Assembly: GCA_951230915.1 (NCBI GenBank)
Contig: OX579633.1
Coordinates: forward strand, 24,214,574 to 24,278,573
DNA: 64,000 bases
Reading direction: 5' to 3'
Origin: Antitrichia curtipendula
Taxonomy: Eukaryota > Streptophyta > Bryopsida > Hypnales > Leucodontaceae
Position numbers and translations under genes: made by a program. Within the stretch, counting starts at the first letter, position 1. Each line of letters begins with the position of its first letter. The notes under the pieces are model-generated. The model saw only the letters and a list, made by a program, of their open reading frames with translations, did no database searches and was not told the DNA's origin. Shown piece after piece: positions 48,541 to 59,442 of this stretch.

Positions 48541-50900
48541 GTATAGTTTTGAGTATAATTTTGAGTGTTTTAGCTAGTGAGCTTAGGTTTTCTTAGAAGA
48601 CTTATTTTCCTAGCACTATAATATTATATAGGCTTATATACTTTCCTACTTTGTATTACACTATGCATATGAAATATATTTGATTTTGTTTTGAATGATT
48701 TTGTCCAAAGTGACTTCATTTATTTTTTGCACGTACTCATTTGAAATTTGAATGGACTTGTGGACTTCATACATATTAAAATTATTTATACCATGAAATG
48801 ACATGTCATTGAATTGGAGTACAATTCATTCCCAATTTCCACTCAATGAATAGAAGTAGGGAAGGTTGGACGGACCACGAAGGCACGAAGTGGCCCGAAC
48901 TTGAAATTAGGGGAAAAAACGCTTTTCAAATGTCATTAATGCCTTGATGGAAATATATATATACAAAGGAATGATGGAACTCCCCCTCAAAAGGGATTGA
49001 AATAGGTAAAAATTCACTTGCAAAATAGGCAAAGGAATGATAGAGAAAAGCAAAAAATAGGGAAGTAATTACCTACTTAAAAATGAATGGCATTTAGTTG
49101 GGATAGAATAACGTGACAAATGAAGCCCAAAAAAATTAGAATGGGTTTAGAGAATACAAAATTTAAATGGCCTTTGATTGAGAATTTTAGATGGAGCAAT
49201 TTTGCTAATGAAGCACAAAAAAAGTAGGAAGGTAAACTGAATGCCAAAAATTGGCATTGAGTTGAAGAAAAATTAGGAAGAGAATAATAATGCCATTTAG
49301 TTTTTATATAACTTGGGATGTAACAATTTTTCTAATCAATCTAAAAAAAATTGGAAAAGAAATGAATCCAAAAAATTAGGAAAGGGAAAGAATCCCCCCC
49401 AAAAAGGAAAGGGAATGAATCCCAAGAAACATTTGATAAGGGAATGAATCCCAAAGAAATAGGAAAGGGAATGATATACAAAAAATAAAGGGCATTGGCC
49501 ATTGGGATGGCATGGGATAATGTTGCAAATGAAGTTCAAATAAAATTAGGAAGTAAATGATATACCCAAAAAAAAGGCATCTATTTGGGATACAATAATC
49601 TTGCAAATCACTAACAAAAAATAAGAAGGGCTTAGGTAATACAAAAATCAAATTATTTAAATGGCCTTCGGGCTCATGATGGAATGGAGCCATTTTGGCA
49701 TTTTGCTAATGAATTTTACAAAGATTAGGAAGGGAAAGAAATGTAAGTGCATTTTAAATGTTGCTAATAAAAACAAACAAATGTGAAAGAAATATGAAAC
49801 AAATATTGTTTCACATTACCTCTTATGTCATATGAAAAATGGGAAGTGAATGGATAGACTTCAATTTCGTACCATAAAGAAAAAAATTTAGGGAATCCCT
49901 TAGGATGGAATAATTGTGCTAATAAATAAAACAAATAGGAAAGGAAATAAGCAAAACAAAAATGCTTACCGTTGGATTAAACAATTTTAGGAATTAATGA
50001 AGAAAAAAAATAGGAAAAGAAGTGAGTTGGATGAATAAATATTGGCATGGAGTTCACATAAAAGAGTTCTATGAATTAATGAAGAAAAAAATGGTGTCTT
50101 TGAGTTGGGGACTTGGGGTGGGAGAACTTCAGGAAATAAGCGAAAACAAAATAGAGATGGAAATGATTCAACAAAAAAAGATGAATTGAAAATTGGGATG
50201 GAAGATTGTTAGGAACAAAATAGAAAAAGGAATGATTCAACTAAACCAAAAAAATTAAATATAATTTGGGATGGGAGAGTCTTACGAATGAAGCATCTAC
50301 AGAAAAAGAAGACAAAATGATCCAACCCAAAAAGAATGCCATACAATTGACAAGTTGGGATGGGAGACCTGTGCTAATTCCTGGAAAAAAATAGGAAAGG
50401 GAATGATGCCCCCCCAAAAAGGACAGTGACTTAGAATGGAAGACTTTTAGGAATGAAGCCCGAAAAATTAGGAAAGGAAATGATGGAATTAAAAATTGCA
50501 GTTGCATATTGAAGGCCTAGAATTTTAAATAACTCCCCTACTATTTCTTTCATTTCAAATACAATGCAGTTTTATCCTTTTATCTAGTACACTACATTTC
50601 AAAAATATTGATTAAACATTTACCAAATATTTCCTCAAAGTGTCCTAAACATTTCCTAAATCAAAGAATTTACATTGTTTTTTACGACCTAAATGATATG
50701 TTTGTTCAAAGTAGTTTGAAGTGTTAGAAGAAGTAAGGAAAAACATTTCTCACCACAACAAAGGAGACATCCTCTTCCATGGATTTTCTTCCAAATCTTA
50801 GGCCATGGACCTCTTTATTCGGCATCTTGCTTTCATTGTCTTGTCAGAATCCAAAATAAGTTGTTGAGGCTAAATTAATGCTTCCCACTCTCCAAGGAAA
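48541..50900. repeat. AT-rich degenerate minisatellite after the RING gene
   Basis: From about 48840 to 50500 units recur with AGGAAAGGGAATGAT, CCCCCCAAAAAGG, TTGGGATGGGAGA and GAATGAAGC, the same family as at 44.1-45.3 kb. No gene seen. Confidence 0.65.
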
Positions 50901-50954
50901 AGGACGGTTCAAGGATGTCGCATTTCAAAGTCTTGCTTCCTGTGCTGGACGAGT

Positions 50955-51190
50955 TAGTCCCCGCCCTGGAGTCCCCGCCCTGCCTTGGAGTCCCCGCCTT
51001 GGAGTCCCCGCCCTGCCTTCGAGTCCCCGCCCTGGAGTCCCCGCCCTGCCTTCGAGTCCCCGCCCTGGAGTCCCCGCCCTGACTTAGAGTCCGCGCCCTG
51101 ACTTTGAGTCCATTCCATGGAGTCTGAGATTGAGCTGCGCTCTCTCAAGTTCCTCCATTTGTGTGAATTGTCCGCCCCGGAGTCCGCGCC
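50955..51190 (+). repeat. GC-rich array, first block before the transposase
   Basis: Units GGAGTCCCCGCCCT alternate with GCCTTCGAGTCCCCGCCCT, turning to GAGTCCGCGCCCTG towards the right. Confidence 0.9.
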
Positions 51191-51399
51191 CTGTATTCGC
51201 GCCCTAGCACAATCCATTGAGCAAAAACATTGGGGAGTGAAAGCCATTTTCTTTGCCCACAAATTTGGGGGCGTGACGACATTTAATGTTCCCCTTTTTC
51301 CATGAAAATGAGGGACACAATCTTCCCAGACCATTAAGGATGGCGAAGGTCAACGTACTTTTCGATGCATCCCCGTGAGCACATCTGCATTTCTATACT

Positions 51400-51600
51400 G
51401 GAGTCGCGCCCTGGAGTCCGCGCGTTTGAGTCCCCGCCCTGGAGTCCCCGCCCTGCCTTCGAGTCCCCGCCCTGGAGTCCGCGCCTTGCCTTCAAGTCCC
51501 CGCCCTGCCTTCGAGTCCCCGCCCTAGAGTCCTCGCCCTGACTTAGAGTCCCCGCCCTGACTTTAAGTCCGCGCCCTATACTTTGGTAACGAAGACGTCC
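51400..51600 (+). repeat. GC-rich array, second block before the transposase
   Basis: Again GGAGTCCCCGCCCT and CTTCGAGTCCCCGCCCT, separated from the first block by about 210 bases of unrelated sequence. Confidence 0.9.
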
Positions 51601-51620
51601 GCGCCCCCTAAACCGCTAAG

Positions 51621-51627
51621 TATATAA
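51621..51627 (+). promoter_or_regulatory. TATA box before the transposase
   Basis: TATATAA, 268 bases before the ATG, just after the second GC-rich block. The leader has TTGAGCTCCTTGTGAGTCTA, resembling the RING gene leader. Confidence 0.7.
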
Positions 51628-51888
51628 AGGAAAGGAAGACCCAGCATTCCCCACATTTGTCACCTGGCCTCTATTTCTTGGACTTCAATTCATTTTGAGC
51701 TCCTTGTGAGTCTACTTGGGTGGCAGATGGCCCTAGTTTGCTGCTGAGGTGATGTCAAAATCAGTTCAAGCAGTGGAGTAGCGCTAACTGCTGTTACTGA
51801 TACTGTGTTTGGTATATTTTGGATCCTTTTAACTTCAATATAAAGGAGGAGGAAGACGGAAGAAAATATCCTTGGATGGTTGAACGCA

Positions 51889-53994
51889 ATGGCAAGTCAA
51901 AGGAAGCAGACCAAGGAATGGGAGCCGTGGCTTCAGTTTACGGAGAATGGAGTTAAAGTGACTTGTGTTTTCTGTGCTGGGACCTTCAGTTACAAACGTG
52001 AGCGTGCTTTTGCACACTTTGGATATGGCTCCAAATCGGAGAGGTCAATTTGTCGAAGTATGCCTCGTCCAGTGCGACATAGATTTGCCAATTGTGCAGG
52101 ATTTGTCCCGCTACGAATCGATGTCGGGGACATGTATGAAGGAGAACCAATTCAAAGTGCGCCATCTAGAGCAACTCCTCTTGCAAGTTCAAGTGAAGCT
52201 ACTGAAAATGAGGTGACGGGTGGGATCAATGGTGGAAGAGTGGAAGAAGGGGCAAACGTTTCAGAAGGAATTGATATTCTACAAACGTCAAATAGTCTTA
52301 CTGGATCCAATTCTACGAGATCTGGATCATTACGTCAACAACGCATGGCGGACGCATTCAACATTGCAAAGAGGAAGGAGTTGGATGAGAAGTGGGCAAG
52401 TTTTTTCTATGAAGCGAATGTGCCATTTAATGTGGCAAGGCATCCAGCCTTCATTGAAGCGGTGAGGGCAACCTCAGTGGCGAAGTTTGAATACAGTCCA
52501 CCTTCTTACCATCAATTTAGGACTAATTTGATTGAACCGAGGAGGTTGCAAATTGAGAAGCAGATTCAAGAGAAGGTTGGATTTGCTGTCAAGCACTACG
52601 GGGTGTCGATATGCACCGATGGTTGGGATGATGTCAATCGGAGACCCCTCATGAATGTGATGATGTCATGCCCCACAGGTGATGTATTTTTGGGGTCAAT
52701 TGATACTACCTCGCAAAAGAAAACCATGCGCTACATATCGGACCAAATGAACGTGTACATTGAGAAGGTGGGTCCCAAATATGTAACACAAGTGTGCACA
52801 GATAATGCAGCAAACATGCTTGGCGCATTGAAGGACATCACTAACACATACCCGCATATTTTTGCGCAAGGCTGCATGGCACATGCACTAGATCTCATGT
52901 TGGAAGACTGGGCCAAAGTCCAAGAATTTTCCGATTTAATTGCCAGGGCAAAAAGATTGTACCAATACATTCGAAACCATCATGCGACCATGTCGGTTTT
53001 CCGTGAGTTGAGTCCGAATCTGCAACTTGTAGTGCCTAGCGAAACCCGCTTCGCTTGTAATTTCCTCATGTTGCAGCGATTGGTGAAACTCAGAGGAGTC
53101 TTGGAGCAGTTGAATAACCACCCACGTGTTCTAAATTTCTTTGATACCCTAAGGAATGAACAAAATGGACCGCAAGCAGCTACCGCTTCACGTAATGTCA
53201 AAAGAACCATTGAAGATGTGGCTTTCTGGCAACGGTGTGTGAATTACGTGTACATGACTGAAGACGTATTGAAGGCTTTGCGTGTGTTTGATGGACGAGA
53301 ACCAGCCATGGGTCGGGCGTGGCTCGTAATGCACAATTTGCGAGGGCATGTGTTTTCTTTAAGAGAACCACCTTTCAGCTTACGTGATGACATAGCAGTC
53401 ATTTTGGAAGAATCTTTCAGTGCAAGATGGCACATGGTTTTTGAAGATACACACTACGCAGCGGCCCTTTTGAATCCATACCTCTTGGATAACGTGGCGC
53501 TCAGGGAAGATCGAATTGCCCTACGTGCATTGTACAGAGTCATCCGCAACATGATGGGGAACCTGGGTGTCAATTTTGATGATGTGATGGCGGAATTAAC
53601 AGAATTCGAGGAGGGTATTGGACCCTACAGTCCAGCTAAGACACCCAACATCCGTGCGACACAAATGCTTTCCCACCAATGGTGGCACAGGGTTGGAGAT
53701 CGGGCTCTTTCGAAAATTGCCGTGCGTGTTTTATCCCTCACGTGTTCCGCCAGCTCCTGTGAAAGGAATTGGAGTATGTATTCCTTTGTTCACAATAAGA
53801 TCCGAAATCGATTGGCCCCTGAAAAGGCAGAGTCCCTGGTATATATTTATACCAATAGCCGTGTACTTCGCCAACGACCAGGAGCCGATCCAGTTCGTTG
53901 GTATGATGCGAATATGTACTCAGAGGATTCTGATCCAGATGCCCTTGGACCGATCCCAGTGAATGAACGCAATCGGGAATTTGACGCACTGTAA
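51889..53994 (+). CDS. hAT transposase (BED finger, DUF659, dimerisation domain)
   Basis: The first ATG in frame is at 51889 (MASQRKQTKEWEPW), giving 701 aa. Domains: a BED-like finger with C26 and C29 (CVFC) and His/Cys around residues 43-55; DUF659 with CTDGWDD (D244) and VCTDNAANM (D305), followed by CMAHALDL, the CxxH motif of hAT enzymes; and a C-terminal hAT domain with SCERNWSMY, where E625 fits the catalytic Glu of the D-D-E triad. No internal stop. Known role: cut-and-paste DNA transposition with 8-bp duplications, which matches the ends found 10 kb to the left and 2.6 kb to the right. Likely able to encode an active enzyme. The frame stays open after the TAA. Confidence 0.95.
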   Translation: MASQRKQTKEWEPWLQFTENGVKVTCVFCAGTFSYKRERAFAHFGYGSKSERSICRSMPRPVRHRFANCAGFVPLRIDVGDMYEGEPIQSAPSRATPLASSSEATENEVTGGINGGRVEEGANVSEGIDILQTSNSLTGSNSTRSGSLRQQRMADAFNIAKRKELDEKWASFFYEANVPFNVARHPAFIEAVRATSVAKFEYSPPSYHQFRTNLIEPRRLQIEKQIQEKVGFAVKHYGVSICTDGWDDVNRRPLMNVMMSCPTGDVFLGSIDTTSQKKTMRYISDQMNVYIEKVGPKYVTQVCTDNAANMLGALKDITNTYPHIFAQGCMAHALDLMLEDWAKVQEFSDLIARAKRLYQYIRNHHATMSVFRELSPNLQLVVPSETRFACNFLMLQRLVKLRGVLEQLNNHPRVLNFFDTLRNEQNGPQAATASRNVKRTIEDVAFWQRCVNYVYMTEDVLKALRVFDGREPAMGRAWLVMHNLRGHVFSLREPPFSLRDDIAVILEESFSARWHMVFEDTHYAAALLNPYLLDNVALREDRIALRALYRVIRNMMGNLGVNFDDVMAELTEFEEGIGPYSPAKTPNIRATQMLSHQWWHRVGDRALSKIAVRVLSLTCSASSCERNWSMYSFVHNKIRNRLAPEKAESLVYIYTNSRVLRQRPGADPVRWYDANMYSEDSDPDALGPIPVNERNREFDAL

Positions 53995-55416
53995 TCAGAG
54001 GAAGAAGAAGAGGTTGATGGGGAAGCCAACCGAGGAGCTCAAGAGTATCCGGCAAACCCAGATCTTTGGAGGCAAGGAGCCGATCACCTCGAAGAAGCGC
54101 GGAACTACTATGGAGATGTTGATGATGGAGAGGAGGAACTCCTTCGTGGTCGTAGGGGACCACCACCACCAAATCCTCGTCGTAGTCTTTCACCTCCACT
54201 TCCTCAAAATGAAGGGGTTGTAGAAGTCCCAACTTTGTCGTCTTCTTTGGAGACCGACAATCCAAATGACGATAACGTTGATGATGGTATTTTCCACAAC
54301 AACAACGATGATGACAACCTCCCTCCAGGAAATGGCGGCGGAAATGGCGGTGGAAATGGAAATGGTGGTGGAAATGGAAATGGTGGTGGAAATGGAAATG
54401 GTGGTGGACATGAAAATGGCGAGAGAAACAGGGGGAGGAATGCGAATCCAAATCATGGAGGATCTTCTCACAATCGAGATGGCAATACACGCCCTACGGG
54501 AGTGGAACCAGCAACTCGTAACATTAGAGCTCTAGAAAGACAGCATGATAAAAACGTTAGAAATGCAAGAGTGCCACGCCCTTTTGCAAGAAATCAACCG
54601 GCTGGTAACATGAGAAGGCCTTTTGATCCAGAGCATGTGGACCATGATGATGTTTTTGCTTTTGTAGAACCACCCGAAGACATTGCCCTTGTACCGGCTC
54701 CAGTTGCGGGCCATCCTGCTATTTCTGAACATGGTACACAAGTGCCACATTCCCTAGATCCATCTTCAGAAACAATTTCCAATGCCATCCAAAGACCTTC
54801 TCAAGAAGGATTAGGCTCAGTGGGAAATGTTGATTTGACTCTGCAAAGAGTTTCACGTGATAGACCACCTGTGGCCCCTCGGCCCTCCGTTCATCATGAA
54901 GTAGGTCAATATCAACAAGCCCGTGGACGGACGAGAGGCCATGGTAGAGCTGCAGGCCGAGGACGAACAGAAGATCTGCATATTGGAGAAGCATCATCGC
55001 CAAGGCATGCTAATTGTTCACCCCTCGGAATTGGAGCAAGAGATCCAAATAGGGTGATAGAACTGTTCCTAAGTACATACGTACCAGGACCTAGCCGGTC
55101 AACTCCGGCATTTGTTGTTCGAACAATTCCAGGTGGGCCTACTATAAATTCTGATGCAGAAGACTCCAACGCACAACGACACAAGAGGTTGAAGCGCAAA
55201 CGTACTCATGGCCAAACAACTATAGAGCTTCGAAATGAAAACTCGGAAGTTGAGGAACATTGGACCACCGACAGTGGTGAAGCAGAAGATGAATATGACA
55301 GCAATGAAGATGCCAATGACGAGGCACCAGAGGATGATGATGTTGTTGTTCGAGATGCTAATGCAGCGAATCCAAGTGCCCAAGAAGTTCGTAGGTCGAG
55401 TCGTTTGAATAATTGA
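53995..55416 (+). CDS. In-frame C-terminal extension of the transposase beyond TAA
   Basis: Same frame as the transposase, open for 474 codons after TAA 53992-53994 and ending RRSSRLNN at 55414. There is no ATG before 54610, so it is unlikely to be a separate gene. It starts with acidic SEEEEEVDGEA, then GRRGPPPPNP, a Gly/Asn run near 54330-54415, RGR motifs (GRTRGHGRAAGRGR, near 54923) and acidic segments; the whole is predicted disordered. It may be a lost tail of the enzyme (stop from CAA by one C-to-T change), a second spliced exon product, or a read-through product. Confidence 0.6.
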   Translation, partial: SEEEEEVDGEANRGAQEYPANPDLWRQGADHLEEARNYYGDVDDGEEELLRGRRGPPPPNPRRSLSPPLPQNEGVVEVPTLSSSLETDNPNDDNVDDGIFHNNNDDDNLPPGNGGGNGGGNGNGGGNGNGGGNGNGGGHENGERNRGRNANPNHGGSSHNRDGNTRPTGVEPATRNIRALERQHDKNVRNARVPRPFARNQPAGNMRRPFDPEHVDHDDVFAFVEPPEDIALVPAPVAGHPAISEHGTQVPHSLDPSSETISNAIQRPSQEGLGSVGNVDLTLQRVSRDRPPVAPRPSVHHEVGQYQQARGRTRGHGRAAGRGRTEDLHIGEASSPRHANCSPLGIGARDPNRVIELFLSTYVPGPSRSTPAFVVRTIPGGPTINSDAEDSNAQRHKRLKRKRTHGQTTIELRNENSEVEEHWTTDSGEAEDEYDSNEDANDEAPEDDDVVVRDANAANPSAQEVRRSSRLNN

Positions 55417-55828
55417 GGTTATTGAGTTGCATCGATGGTAGATCTCGGATCTTTAAGAGTTGAAGACAATTGTAGCAATTGGAAGAAATATAGACGAGAA
55501 GCCAAAAAAATGTTTTGGATAACCTATGAGAAACAGAGAAAGTGAGCGTATTTTGGAAGTATAGATTCATTGTATTGATATTGTACTTTGCAATGCATGA
55601 ATTTTATAAACTATTTTGGTTATCACAAACATTGCAGCCTACCTGTATTTTTTTTGTGTATTTTGCATTTGATGGGCCTCCTGGAAACCTTGGTGGGGAA
55701 ATCATGTAAAATACATTCCAGTTACTGGTTCTTTTTAATGCAGTGGGGTCTCCTATTTGTTCCGAATTTTTTTTATACATATATATATATATATATATTG
55801 TAGAACACATAAATTTAATCCACCATTG
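55417..55828. other. 3' flank of the transposase gene
   Basis: AT-rich, with a short (TA)n run at about 55775-55798; probable 3' UTR and terminator region. No gene. Confidence 0.5.
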
Positions 55829-56450
55829 CCCGTCCGCGCCCTCCCACTCACGTTCAGGTCCGCGCCGTACCTGAAGGAGTCCGCGCCCTAACGAGCTGAA
55901 GTCCGCACCCTGCCTGAAGGAGTCCGCGCCCTGCCTGTCACAGTAAAGTCCCCGCCCTGCTTGAAGGAATCCGTGCCCTGACGCGCTGAAGTCCGCGCCC
56001 TGACTGAAGGAGTCCGCGCCCTCACTGTCACACTGAAGTCCCCGCCCTTCTTGAAGGAGTCCACGCCCTGACGCGTTGAAGTCCGCACCCTGACTGAAGG
56101 AGTCCGCGCCCTGACTGTCACAGTGAAGTCCCCGCCCTTCTTGAAGGAGTCCGCGCCCTGACGCGCTGAAGTCCGCGCCCTGACTGAAAGAGTCCGCGCC
56201 CTGACTATCACACAGAAGTCCCCGCCCTGCTTCGAGGAGTCCGCGCCCTGCTAGCCGAAGTCCGCGCCCTGCTTGAAGGTCCGCACCCTGACGCTCACAC
56301 TGAAGTCCCCGCCCTGATTCGATGAATCCGCGCCCTGAATGAAGGAGTCCGCGCCCTGACGCTCACACTGATGTCCCCGCCTTGCTTGAAGGAGTCCGCG
56401 CCCTCACGCGCCGAAGTCCGCGCCCTGACTGAAGAAGTCCCCGCCCCTGG
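55829..56450 (-). repeat. Right GC-rich array with a 90-bp higher-order unit
   Basis: Sub-units GAGTCCGCGCCCTGAC and GAAGTCCCCGCCC are organised in a 90-bp period: the GAAGTCCCCGCCC landmark and its variants begin at about 55945, 56035, 56125 and 56215. Relative to the left array the core is in inverse orientation, so the arrays extend the inverted organisation of the ends. Confidence 0.9.
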
Positions 56451-56499
56451 ATCCAGTTGTCCAAGCTGACGTGTCATTGAAAAAAATTCCACAACTTTG

Positions 56500-56606
56500 A
56501 GAAATTGAGGCCGTCCAGTTGGTCCAGACCGTCCGTCCATCCAGTCCGGTTTGCCCGTCTGTCCGGGACGTCCGATGACCCTAACTCGCCCGTTATGACA
56601 ACCCTG
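56500..56606 (-). repeat. Right terminal and subterminal region of the hAT element
   Basis: CCGTCC-rich subterminal block, then TTATGACAACCCTG as terminus. Confidence 0.8.
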
Positions 56607-56614
56607 GATTTTAC
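56607..56614. repeat. Right target-site duplication GATTTTAC
   Basis: Immediately follows the terminal ACCCTG of the hAT element and equals the left copy. Confidence 0.9.
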
Positions 56615-59375
56615 ACATTCATTGTAGCCCAAAATCTAAACTTTTCAACTATTCCTTCAATTTTTCAAACGCCTCTCCAAAATCGCTCAAATCCTTGAAA
56701 TAGCCACGAACAACTTGTTGAAAGCCCAATGGGCATGACCACTGACCAATGGGGACCTCCATCCCTTGCCTTTGTCCCTCCATCCCTTGCTTTCATCCCT
56801 CCAAATGAGATTTTGAGTACTTTGGATTTCAACTTTTGGGCCCCAAATCTCCACTCAAGATTTCATACTAAACCATCTAGGTTCCATATAATTTAAATGT
56901 TACTATCTAACTAGAAAAAAAAAATCCAAAGTTTCTTACATCATCTCCTTTAAGTTAATTCACTAACCTCTAACACATACTAGAGCTTATAAACATACTA
57001 TATATTTTAATTGGTTTTTATATACTATAAGTAATTACACTACAATAGCATGCCCATTATCCTTCACCCACTTGTTGCCAATTCTTAAACAACTTTCACT
57101 GGGAAAGCTCCAATGCTAGTGTTTGATCACACTTCTTAGTCGCAAGGACCCCATGCGGAACCCTAGTGTCGACTTTCTCCAACCTAAAGGAGAACTGGTT
57201 GGGCTTGACATAATGTTGAGGTTTCCACTACTCTTCACATCGATAAAGGGTATTTGGTCTCAATGGAAATGTGCCCTCTACTACCTCTATTCTCCAACTG
57301 CGAGTGTTCCTTACTAGTGTTGAATCAATGGCTCTTCCTCCTTCCAATGTGATCTAGTGTTGCCCAAAGTACTTGTTTCTTTAGGCTTTTGCCGCCATTT
57401 GGACGTGCACATGGATTGCTAGTGGTGCATTACCCCTGCCATTTTTTCCAGATCAACTTTTGGGTTGACCAATGGTTCTTTTCCTTCTCTAGATTTGCCA
57501 ATGCTCCTTCAAGGTTCACCTACCTCACCCCTCAATTCATTCAGCCCTCTTTGAATGGACGTATAGCTATGAAGCAATCAATTCTCTAACCACTCTCTCT
57601 CTTCTTGAGGCTTAATCTTCTTGGTGGTCTTGTCCACCATCTTCTCTCTTCCATGTATGCTAGTTTCTACCTCCTTACTAACTCTTCTAGTGTTGTCTCC
57701 CACCTTTTTTTGCCTTAATTTGTTGGACCTTCCCTAGGCTCTATACTTTCCATCATACAGTCTACTATGTCATTATATTCACATGCCTCATTCCTCCAAT
57801 GGGGTAGCACTCTCCTCACTGAAGACCATTACATCATTGCTTTGATAATGTTATCTTTATTGCTGAAGGACTATTGATCATTACTTTGGTTGATGTTTTC
57901 TTTGTTTAAAGGCTTCAGACCTTTATTTTGGATGGTACTCTTGGACGATAATATGTGTACTTAGGCATTCTCATTGATCCTTCTTTCTTGTGTCCATTTG
58001 AATTTCTCTCAAGACTCTCGTCCATATTGATTCAGGTGGTATCTAGTTGTCTTCCTAGTATTCCTCCCAACTATCCCCCTTTTGTTATTTTCAATTGTTG
58101 TTCAACCTAGTCAAATATTGCCCTTTTTGGCTTTCTTTCACTATTTACATCAAAAAACTTATCTCCATGATTTTCTCCAAATTTGGCCCAAAGGTTGAAA
58201 AAATATTACCATGCAATTCTCGCACTTTGTCTCAAATTTCTAGTACTACAAGAGATCAAATATCTCAATCATCCTATTATTTTTTCCTAGCTTGAATTAC
58301 AACTTCAATTTTGGCACGCTTATTGTTCACCTTATTAAGAATATCCCTCTAAAATTGCACCACCAAAGTCCTCTTCAATTGTCTCCAAACAAGAAAATAT
58401 CCTTGAACTACAACTCTACCCCTCTTTTCGCAAAAATCCTCTTTTATTTCCTTCCCCTGAGCTTCTTTGACCTCCTCCCTTTGTAGCCTAGTTCATGTTT
58501 TCATTTTGTCTCCATTGTTTTTTTGTCCATGTATCAGTTGATTGGCTTCATTATATAGGCCAAAATTTGGAAGGACAGGGCCAAATTGGCTCAAATTTGT
58601 CAGATTGAGCAATTTATTGACAAAAAAAAAATATTATTTCTCATGGCCTACATGACCACCTACACTTCTTAACCTTGCAATTTAGCTTGTAATTTGATAC
58701 AATATGCATATCAATACTTGTGGTTATAACTACAACCTTCCTAAAACCTTCTCACTCTATTTCCTTTACTTGTTAATTTTTCTTCATATCTATTTTCACA
58801 AAAACCATAATAATTACACAAATTCAATAAATAAAAAATGTATATCCTAAACTGTAACATAGTAATAGAAAGATTTGTTCGCTCTAGATAGAATTGGCTT
58901 GGACCTATAAATAATAAATGCAAAATAGTTCATTCTCCCATGTCAAAGCAAGTTTGAATATTAAAGAGAGCATTTGATACAAAGAAAGTTTAGTTATATG
59001 TTAAACATTTTCTTTGGACTAAACCAATTCAAATTTGTAGCCAGAAATATTTCAAACCCCTTCTATCTTCTACAAAGTGAATGTAGACTAAAAGAAGGCA
59101 AAATGTTGAGACATTTTGGACGTTATATAATTAAGTCGATAATATTTTTATTTATTGGTTTGGATCTAAAGTTAAGGTATTTGCAAAAAAAACAAAAATT
59201 AATCTAAGCACATTCACTTGGGAGAGTCTTGCTTGCATCCATTTGATAAACCTTATTATTATATATCGACTAGCTAATTATAAAATAGCACCAATTCTAT
59301 TTGAACAAGATTCAAAGCTAGATTAACTTGGACCAAACTTCTATCTTAACCAACTTTTCTTGTCATTAGAGACTA

Positions 59376-59380
<5 letters not shown>
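56615..59380. other. Decayed DNA right of the hAT element, no gene recognised
   Basis: Continues the sequence interrupted at 41573. Minus-strand traces near 57560-57720 are rich in Lys/Glu (KKIKPQEERE-like) and could be retrotransposon remains, but nothing definite. Confidence 0.35.

Positions 59381-59441
<61 letters not shown>
59381..59441. repeat. (AT)n microsatellite
   Basis: Uninterrupted AT run of about 61 bp. Confidence 0.97.

Positions 59442-59442
<1 letters not shown>

Larger units (their letters stand above)
41574..56606 (+). mobile_element. Giant 15-kb hAT transposon with three genes
   Basis: Terminal CATGGTTGTCATAC on the left and, in reverse, CAGGGTTGTCATAA on the right are hAT-type inverted ends (12 of 14 bases alike). 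An identical 8-bp GATTTTAC flanks both sides (41566-41573 and 56607-56614), the duplication length of hAT elements. Inside, all on the plus strand, are a kinase-like gene, a RING-H2 gene and an hAT transposase; GC-rich arrays are present at both ends and before each gene. At 15,033 bp it is several times the usual size of hAT elements. The transposase inside gives an independent link to the terminal type. Confidence 0.9.

Noticed and set aside
53738..54490. 250-codon minus-strand frame rich in His/Phe
   Set aside because: Antisense to the Gly/Asn-rich transposase tail; repeats there (GGAAATGG) create it.
54235..55416. Separate gene downstream of the transposase
   Set aside because: Same frame as the transposase, no nearby ATG, no promoter array; better explained as its tail.
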